Positions 35,026 to 39,953 of a stretch of DNA of 39,953 nucleotides are shown piece by piece; position 1 is the first letter of the stretch, and every line of letters begins with the position of its first letter. The notes below the pieces were generated by a model, which saw only the letters and a program-made list of their open reading frames with translations, had not been told where the DNA came from and made no database searches. Source of the DNA: an uncultured Clostridia bacterium (GTDB lineage Bacteria > Bacillota > Clostridia > Lachnospirales > Lachnospiraceae); assembly GCA_947174885.1 (NCBI GenBank), contig CAMWKO010000025.1, positions 1 to 39,953 on the forward strand, read 5' to 3'. Position numbers and translations under genes: made by a program.

Positions 35026-35472
35026 TTGAACGATAAATTAACATTATTTACTAAAAGACTTTTAGACATTATGTTTTTTTCAGGTATTCTCGTTGAGATT
35101 TTATTGCCGGGTATTATTTACATATTTTCAGATTATAATGATTATTACAGAAAGTATATAATAGTTATGTTTTTAACAATTTTTTCTTCCGGTGTTATGG
35201 CTCTTCTTATTATATCTGAGCTTAGAAAAATCTTTAAAACAGTAATAGCTGAGGATTGTTTTGTATGTGAAAATGTTACAAGACTTAATAAAATGGGGAA
35301 TTACAGCTTTGTAATTTCTGCCATTACGGTTATCAGAAGCTTTTTTTACATTACACCCGCATCTATTGTGATAATTATAGTATTCGTGGTAGCATCATTA
35401 TTTAGTAAGGTATTAGCCTGTGTATTTGATAAAGCCGTTGCTTATAAGCTTGAAAATGATATGACTGTTTAG
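35026..35472 (+). CDS. DUF2975-like membrane protein
   Basis: A 148-residue integral membrane protein with four hydrophobic segments (about residues 14-35, 45-68, 90-110 and 112-135) and short polar loops. The pattern and its position before a small XRE regulator match DUF2975-type proteins of Firmicutes, whose function is not known. The start is TTG 35026, with AGGAGG 7 bases upstream. The in-frame ATG at 34978 lies in the -10 box and cannot be used from this promoter. The XRE gene follows after 11 bases. Confidence 0.75.
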   Translation: MNDKLTLFTKRLLDIMFFSGILVEILLPGIIYIFSDYNDYYRKYIIVMFLTIFSSGVMALLIISELRKIFKTVIAEDCFVCENVTRLNKMGNYSFVISAITVIRSFFYITPASIVIIIVFVVASLFSKVLACVFDKAVAYKLENDMTV

Positions 35473-35483
35473 GAGGTGGTATT

Positions 35484-35705
35484 TTGGCTATTGTTATTAA
35501 TCTTGATGTTATGATGGCAAAAAGAAAAATAGGCTTGACGGAGCTTGCAGGTAAGGTAGACATTACAATGGCGAATTTATCTATTCTAAAAAACAATAAG
35601 GTAAAGGCAGTCAGATTATCTACATTAGATTCAATCTGTAAAGCATTGGATTGTCAGCCGGGTGATATTTTGGAATATGTGAAGGAGGAAGAAGATGGAC
35701 AATAA
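35484..35705 (+). CDS. Small XRE-family helix-turn-helix regulator
   Basis: A 73-residue protein that is nearly all a Cro/CI-type helix-turn-helix domain: NLDVMMAKRKIGLTELAGKV, then ITMANLSILKNNKVKAVRLS and LDSICKALDCQPGDILEYV. This subclass usually accompanies DUF2975 membrane proteins. It starts at TTG 35484 behind AGGAGGTGG and overlaps the next gene by 11 bases, indicating translational coupling. The long inverted repeat over the operon promoter (34919-34967) is a plausible binding site, but this is inference. Confidence 0.9.
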   Translation: MAIVINLDVMMAKRKIGLTELAGKVDITMANLSILKNNKVKAVRLSTLDSICKALDCQPGDILEYVKEEEDGQ

Positions 35706-35769
35706 TTTTATGAATAATAATTTTATGAATAATAATTCTATGAATAATAATTTTATGAATAATAATGAT
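35695..35769 (+). repeat. 15-bp tandem repeat at the start of the DUF4173-like gene
   Basis: Five units of ATGAATAATAATTTT (the first and last vary) start at 35695, 35710, 35725, 35740 and 35755. Each encodes MNNNF or a variant, so copy-number changes keep the frame. Confidence 0.9.
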
Positions 35770-37344
35770 GTGTTTAATAAAAAACCATTAATAGAAAAAT
35801 ATAAACCGATTTTTATTTCTACATTGGTGTATGCTATATTTTCTACATTTGCATTATATAAAAACCTGTCAGGAATTACATTTCCGTTTTTTACATTGGC
35901 AACACTGGTATATTTTTCAATATGCCTGTATCTTCTCGGTGTAAAACTAAAAAACGATACCTGGTTTTATATGCTTAGTATCGAGCTTTTTGGTGTATCC
36001 TGCTGCCTTACCGCTGATACAAGAATTCTGTTTATGAATAAAATTGCCATATCTTTGCTAATGATGGCATTTTTGTTACATGAAATGTATGAGGATGGTA
36101 AGTGGGATTTTATGACCTATACTAAAAATATTCTTAAACAGATGTTTTTTAGCTTGGAAAATATTCCAAGACCATTTGAAGACGGAATATCCTACATAAA
36201 AGAAAATGGCAGTATAGATGAGAAACGTTCTAAAAATATAAAGAATATTTTGAAATATGTATTTATAGGTATAGTAATAGCAGTCCCTATTCTTATAGTT
36301 GTAATAATATTACTGGCTTCAGCTGATGAAATATTCGCTAAAAGCATCAGATTAATTTTTAATCCTGAGTGGATAATTGAAAATATGGGCGATGTCATAG
36401 GTGTATGTATAAACTTTGTATTTGTTTTTATAGCAGCATATATGCAAGTTTCTTATCTTAATGAAAAAAGACTTAAGGCAGGGGAAAAATATGATATTAG
36501 ATATGAGCCTGTAATTGGTATTACCGTAGCTGCAATATTATGTTTTGTGTATATATTATTCTGTGTAATTCAGATAAGATATTTATTTATGGGTAGCATA
36601 AGCGGAAAACTATCTTTGCCGGAGGGAATGACTTACAGCGAATATGCCAGAACAGGTTTTTTTCAACTGTTATTTATCAGTATAATAAATGTTATAATCG
36701 TACTTTTTGGAATATACAAATTTAAAAACAGTAATGCTTTAAAGATATTGCTGACGGTCATAACTGTATGTACATATATGTTGGTGGCTTCAAGTGCACT
36801 TAGAATGATACTTTATATACAGTATAAATATCTTACATTTTTAAGAATATTTGTATTGTTGGCACTTATAATTATAGCCTTTATTCTGGCAGGAGTACTT
36901 ATCAGTATTTATAAAAACAGCTTTCCGTTTTTTAAATACAGTATGATAGTAATAACCTTGTGTTATCTTGTATTTAGCTTCACAAGGCCTGACTATTTGA
37001 TTGCAAAGGTCAATTCAGATAATATGAGTAAGGAAACACAATATGATTTCTTTAAGGACAGTCCTGTTTATGATGATGTGGATTTCCTGATTTATGAAAT
37101 TGGAATTGATGGTGCTACGGCTCTGATTAATGAGGAAACAATGGAAGCATATAATACAATGAAGGAAACTACAGGTAGTATCGGATATAACAGGGACTAC
37201 TATGTAGATTACCATAAATATAAACAGGAAATGTTCAGATATATGTATATAAAAAATTTAGAGGATGAACTGGGAGATATGAAGATAGGCTTTAGAAGTT
37301 GGAATTTATCAAGATATTTAGCTATAGAGCTGTTTGACAGATAA
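35695..37344 (+). CDS. DUF4173-like polytopic membrane protein
   Basis: A 549-residue membrane protein. Residues 1-27 are an Asn/Met/Phe repeat (NNFMN...) encoded by a 15-bp tandem repeat. About twelve hydrophobic segments follow (from ~38 to ~430), and the C-terminal ~120 residues are soluble (TRPDYLIAKVNSDN onward). The loops and the YARTGFFQLLFISIINVIIV segment fit DUF4173/DUF4153-type proteins; the biochemical function is unknown. AAGGAGG precedes ATG 35695, but in-frame ATGs at 35710, 35725, 35740 and 35755 could also start translation. Coupled to the XRE gene. Confidence 0.8.
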   Translation: MDNNFMNNNFMNNNSMNNNFMNNNDVFNKKPLIEKYKPIFISTLVYAIFSTFALYKNLSGITFPFFTLATLVYFSICLYLLGVKLKNDTWFYMLSIELFGVSCCLTADTRILFMNKIAISLLMMAFLLHEMYEDGKWDFMTYTKNILKQMFFSLENIPRPFEDGISYIKENGSIDEKRSKNIKNILKYVFIGIVIAVPILIVVIILLASADEIFAKSIRLIFNPEWIIENMGDVIGVCINFVFVFIAAYMQVSYLNEKRLKAGEKYDIRYEPVIGITVAAILCFVYILFCVIQIRYLFMGSISGKLSLPEGMTYSEYARTGFFQLLFISIINVIIVLFGIYKFKNSNALKILLTVITVCTYMLVASSALRMILYIQYKYLTFLRIFVLLALIIIAFILAGVLISIYKNSFPFFKYSMIVITLCYLVFSFTRPDYLIAKVNSDNMSKETQYDFFKDSPVYDDVDFLIYEIGIDGATALINEETMEAYNTMKETTGSIGYNRDYYVDYHKYKQEMFRYMYIKNLEDELGDMKIGFRSWNLSRYLAIELFDR

Positions 37345-37431
37345 ACTTAATAGAAAAATTCGTATGAAGCCTGATAATGAAAAACGGAAATTAAAAAATA
37401 AAAGATACAAAAAACCAAGATAATATTTTAC

Positions 37432-37460
37432 TTGCAAATTTTTTGCAAATCGTGTAATCT
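37432..37460 (+). promoter_or_regulatory. Predicted promoter of the ZTP riboswitch-purO unit
   Basis: TTGCAA (37432-37437), a 17-base spacer and TAATCT (37455-37460) put the start near 37467, just before the first riboswitch stem. Confidence 0.5.
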
Positions 37461-37467
37461 ATTTTTA

Positions 37468-37707
37468 GATTGCATGACTGGCGGAAAAGCGAGTAATCGC
37501 AGTAGATTAACTACAGGAAGTGCAAGGATACAGTCAAATCCCCTGCAGCAAGCTATGGGCATCAGGCTTGCCGTGTAGCAACGCTGTGGGGGATTTGACC
37601 TTCGTGGCAGTCAACAAAGTCAAGCTTGCTTGATTTTTGTCCGCCACCTACAGGAATAAAGCCGACCGCCTGGGCTAGAACTATTGTTTTAGCTCAGGCG
37701 TTTTTTT
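37468..37707 (+). promoter_or_regulatory. ZTP/ZMP (pfl) riboswitch with expanded linker and terminator
   Basis: The first subdomain has GATTGCATGACTGGCGG at 37468 and closes with GGAAGTGCAAG near 37526. The second subdomain is the conserved GCCGACCGCCTGGGC (37661-37675). GGCGG and CCGCC can form the expected pseudoknot. The terminator stem CGCCTGGGCTA...TAGCTCAGGCG (37667-37700) overlaps the second subdomain and is followed by seven T's, so ligand binding should allow read-through into the purO-like gene. The ~130-base linker between subdomains is unusually long and holds several hairpins (GTCAAATCCCC with GGGGATTTGAC, and AAAGTCAAGC with GCTTGATTTT). Confidence 0.88.
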
Positions 37708-37790
37708 GTATAATAATAGAAAATCTGAAAGCTTTTCTATTGGTTATATAAATAGCACTCAGCTATTATTAACTATTCAAGGAGGTTTTT

Positions 37791-38504
37791 ATGAACAAAT
37801 TATCAATCGAAAATGAACTTAAAAGCAATGCATATCCCGGAAGAGGGATTATCATCGGCAAATCCAAGGATGGCACAAAGGCAGTTATGGCATATTTTAT
37901 TATGGGCAGAAGTGCAAACAGCCGTAACCGTATCTTTAAAGAGGAGGAAGAGGGTATCAGAACAGAAGCCTTTGACGCATCTAAGCTGGAAGATCCAAGC
38001 CTTATTATTTATTCACCTGTAAGAGTATTGGGAAATACTACAATCGTAACAAACGGTGACCAGACGGATACAATATTTGATGGTATGAAGAACGGACTTA
38101 CCTTTGAACAGTCACTTAGAAGCAGAAAATTTGAGCCGGATGGACCTAATTACACACCTCGTATTTCAGGTATTTTAAATGTAGAAAACGGAAGCTATGA
38201 TTATGCCTTAAGTATTTTAAAGAGCAACAACGGAAATCCGGAGGAATGTAACAGATATACATTTACATATGATAATCCGGTTGCGGGTGAAGGACATTTT
38301 ATTCACACATATATGCACGATGGTAATCCGTTGCCAAGCTTTGAGGGAGAGCCAAAGCCTGTAGAAATACAGGATGATATTGAAGCCTTTACAGATACAG
38401 TATGGACAAGCCTTAACGAAGATAACAGGATTTCATTGTTTGTAAGATATATTGATATAGCAACAGGTAAATACGAAACAAGAATTATTAATAAAAATGT
38501 ATAA
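37791..38504 (+). CDS. IMP cyclohydrolase, PurO type
   Basis: Predicted to close FAICAR to IMP, the last step of purine synthesis. The 237-residue protein resembles the archaeal-type IMP cyclohydrolase (PurO), not the MGS-like domain of bacterial PurH: YPGRGIIIGKSKDGTKAVMAYFIMGRSANSRNR near the N-terminus (read in pieces), DPSLIIYSPVR, NGDQTDTI, FEPDGPNYTPRISGI and GEGHFIHTY. CAAGGAGG precedes ATG 37791. It lies directly under a ZTP riboswitch, and the AICAR transformylase gene follows, so together they replace bifunctional PurH. Confidence 0.9.
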   Translation: MNKLSIENELKSNAYPGRGIIIGKSKDGTKAVMAYFIMGRSANSRNRIFKEEEEGIRTEAFDASKLEDPSLIIYSPVRVLGNTTIVTNGDQTDTIFDGMKNGLTFEQSLRSRKFEPDGPNYTPRISGILNVENGSYDYALSILKSNNGNPEECNRYTFTYDNPVAGEGHFIHTYMHDGNPLPSFEGEPKPVEIQDDIEAFTDTVWTSLNEDNRISLFVRYIDIATGKYETRIINKNV

Positions 38505-38511
38505 GTAATAC

Positions 38512-38527
38512 AAAGCGAAGCTTTTTT
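38512..38527 (+). terminator. Weak terminator after the purO-like gene
   Basis: AAAGC-GAA-GCTTT is a 5-bp stem followed by T's. It is short and may allow read-through. Confidence 0.35.
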
Positions 38528-38551
38528 ATTGAGGAATTTTAGAGAGATAAC

Positions 38552-38565
38552 TCTGACGTGTCAGA
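38552..38565. promoter_or_regulatory. Palindrome TCTGAC-GT-GTCAGA, candidate operator
   Basis: Perfect 6-base arms abut the -35 box of the promoter for the transformylase gene. The regulator is unknown. Confidence 0.45.
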
Positions 38566-38566
38566 T

Positions 38567-38594
38567 TTGTTATTTTACATGATATGTGTATAAT
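38567..38594 (+). promoter_or_regulatory. Predicted promoter of the AICAR transformylase gene
   Basis: TTGTTA (38567-38572), a 16-base spacer and TATAAT (38589-38594). Confidence 0.5.
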
Positions 38595-38625
38595 ATTACA
38601 TCAAAGTTGTAAAAGGAGATTTATT

Positions 38626-39804
38626 ATGAATGAAATACAATTAAAATATGGCTGTAATCCAAATCAAAAGCCTTCAAGGATATTCATGGAGGACGGAAGT
38701 GATTTGCCTGTTAAGGTAATAAACGGAAAACCGGGATATATTAACTTTTTAGATGCTTTTAACGGCTGGCAGCTGGTTAAAGAGCTTAAGGAGGCTACAG
38801 GTCTTCCAGCAGCTACTTCGTTTAAGCATGTATCACCGGCAGGAGCAGCAGTAGGTCTTCCGCTTGATGAAACGCTTGCAAAGATTTATTGGGTGGATGA
38901 TTTGGGTGAGCTTTCACCACTTGCCTGTGCATATGCTAGAGCAAGAGGTGCTGACAGAATGTCATCCTTTGGTGATTTTATTGCATTATCGGATGTATGT
39001 GATGCTGATACGGCAAGGCTTATAAAGAGAGAAGTATCGGACGGCGTTATTGCACCGGGCTATACTGAAGAAGCTTTAGAACTGCTTAAGGCTAAGAAAA
39101 AAGGTAATTATAACATTATTGAAATTGATGCAGGTTATGTACCTGCTCAAATCGAAAGAAAGCAGGTATATGGTATAACCTTTGAGCAGGGAAGAAATGA
39201 ACTTGATATAAATGGTGATTTACTTTCAAATATTGTAACCGACAATAAGGAAATACCTGAACCTGCACTTATAGATATGAAGATTTCTTTGATTACACTT
39301 AAGTATACACAGTCAAACTCAGTATGCTATGTAAAGAACGGTCAGGCTATAGGTATCGGTGCAGGTCAGCAGTCAAGAGTACATTGTACAAGACTTGCAG
39401 GACAGAAGGCTGATAACTGGTTCCTGCGTCAGGCTCCACAGGTATTAAATCTTCAGTTTATAGATACACTTGGCAGAGCGGACAGAGATAATGCTATAGA
39501 TGTATATATTGGTGATGAATATATGGATGTACTTGCAGACGGTGCATGGGAAAAGATATTTAAGGTAAAACCTGAAGTATTTACAAGAGAGGAAAAGAGA
39601 GCATGGCTTGATAAACTACAGGATGTTACTCTTGGCTCGGATGCTTTCTTCCCATTTTCAGATAACGTGGAAAGAGCAAAGAAAAGTGGAGTTAAGTACA
39701 TTGCGCAGCCGGGAGGCTCGGTAAGGGATGATTTAGTAATAGAATGCTGTAACAAATATGATATGGTAATGGCATTTACAGGAATAAGGTTATTCCATCA
39801 CTAA
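38626..39804 (+). CDS. purH: AICAR transformylase (stand-alone PurH C-terminal domain)
   Basis: Transfers a formyl group from 10-formyltetrahydrofolate to AICAR (ZMP), giving FAICAR. The 392-residue protein matches only the transformylase half of PurH: LKYGCNPNQKPSRIF, VKVINGKPGYINFLDAFNGW, AATSFKHVSPAGAAVG (catalytic Lys-His), SFGDFIALSD, LKYTQSNSVCYVKNGQAIGIGAGQQSRVHC (read in pieces) and a C-terminal AQPGGSVRDDLVIECCN. The cyclohydrolase domain is absent and supplied by the upstream purO-like gene. ATG 38626 follows AAAAGGAG; the in-frame ATG at 38584 lies in the -10 region and is rejected. Confidence 0.95.
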   Translation: MNEIQLKYGCNPNQKPSRIFMEDGSDLPVKVINGKPGYINFLDAFNGWQLVKELKEATGLPAATSFKHVSPAGAAVGLPLDETLAKIYWVDDLGELSPLACAYARARGADRMSSFGDFIALSDVCDADTARLIKREVSDGVIAPGYTEEALELLKAKKKGNYNIIEIDAGYVPAQIERKQVYGITFEQGRNELDINGDLLSNIVTDNKEIPEPALIDMKISLITLKYTQSNSVCYVKNGQAIGIGAGQQSRVHCTRLAGQKADNWFLRQAPQVLNLQFIDTLGRADRDNAIDVYIGDEYMDVLADGAWEKIFKVKPEVFTREEKRAWLDKLQDVTLGSDAFFPFSDNVERAKKSGVKYIAQPGGSVRDDLVIECCNKYDMVMAFTGIRLFHH

Positions 39805-39807
39805 TAT

Positions 39808-39866
39808 TAAAAGGTGCTGTTGTAAATTAAGTTCAGGCTTATTTTTGCAGCAGCCCTTTTTATATA
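39808..39866 (+). terminator. Terminator after the AICAR transformylase gene
   Basis: AAAAGGTGCTGTTG (39809-39822) pairs with CAGCAGCCCTTTTT (39848-39861) including G-U pairs, with a 25-base loop and a T-run. Confidence 0.7.
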
Positions 39867-39899
39867 ATTATTATTAGGATTTCAAAAGCATTAGTTAGA

Positions 39900-39953
39900 C
39901 TTGAGTTTCCGTATTTTTTATTTTTAGCTTCAAAAAGCTTACATCATCATAAT
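39900..39953 (+). repeat. Copy E of dispersed palindromic element (cut by window end)
   Basis: CTTGAGTTTCCGTATT and onward matches the left end of the copy at 34661 with a single difference over 54 bases. The rest lies outside the window. Confidence 0.85.

Noticed and set aside
38584-38625. ATG 38584 as start of the AICAR transformylase gene
   Set aside because: The codon sits before the -10 box, and the extra 14 residues do not fit the family. ATG 38626 has AAAAGGAG upstream.

Overview
The window looks like a chromosomal segment of a low-GC, Gram-positive, spore-forming Clostridia member, most likely family Lachnospiraceae. The evidence is the AT-rich sequence, strong AGGAGG-type ribosome binding sites, a phenylalanine T-box, a ZTP riboswitch, a Firmicutes-type 6S RNA, a spoIIGA-sigE pair, SpoVD-like and SpoIID-like proteins, and purine genes in which PurH is replaced by a PurO-type IMP cyclohydrolase plus a stand-alone AICAR transformylase. 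Almost all genes are on the plus strand. Genus cannot be fixed from the sequence alone. I see no prophage, CRISPR array, transposase gene, rRNA or tRNA.

Layout. 0.1-5.4 kb: two cyclic-di-GMP proteins, a membrane EAL phosphodiesterase with a degenerate GGDEF domain and a 1091-residue TPR-GGDEF protein. 5.4-7.2 kb: ilvN-ilvC (branched-chain amino acids). 7.2-8.0 kb: gene-free, with a terminator, a 35-bp direct repeat, 6S RNA and a dispersed repeat. 8.0-11.2 kb: a SpoIID-domain protein and a convergent YihY-family membrane protein. 11.2-13.3 kb: an intergenic repeat copy and a second membrane diguanylate cyclase. 13.3-17.1 kb: T-box-controlled pheS-pheT. 17.1-19.2 kb: ychF and lgt. 19.3-29.6 kb: a reduced division and cell-wall cluster, mraZ-rsmH-ftsL-pbpB-spoVD-mraY-ftsW-divIB-ftsZ, without murD, murE, murF, murG or ftsA. 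30.0-31.7 kb: spoIIGA-sigE. 31.8-34.7 kb: nadB-nadC-HD hydrolase. 34.9-37.3 kb: DUF2975-like membrane protein, small XRE regulator and DUF4173-like membrane protein. 37.4-39.8 kb: ZTP riboswitch, purO-like gene and purH-type transformylase.

How the genes work together. The mraZ-ftsZ block makes and controls the septal machinery. It sits next to the mother-cell sigma factor operon, so vegetative division and early sporulation genes are neighbours. The last two purine genes complete IMP synthesis from AICAR, and the riboswitch in front of them senses the AICAR-derived signal ZTP/ZMP. The diguanylate cyclases and the EAL protein suggest local c-di-GMP control.

The most unusual feature is a family of short dispersed palindromic elements. 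The one complete copy (34661-34846) has near-perfect 35-bp terminal inverted repeats, is flanked by an 8-bp direct repeat, and carries a central hairpin whose arms change in a compensatory way between copies. Four partial or degenerate copies lie near 1, 7.8, 11.4 and 39.9 kb. Other unusual points are a ZTP riboswitch with a very long linker containing a palindrome that also occurs in another intergenic region, a 68-bp almost perfect palindrome after ftsZ, a long inverted repeat overlapping the promoter of the XRE operon, and a 15-bp tandem repeat that supplies several in-frame ATGs at the start of the DUF4173-like gene.
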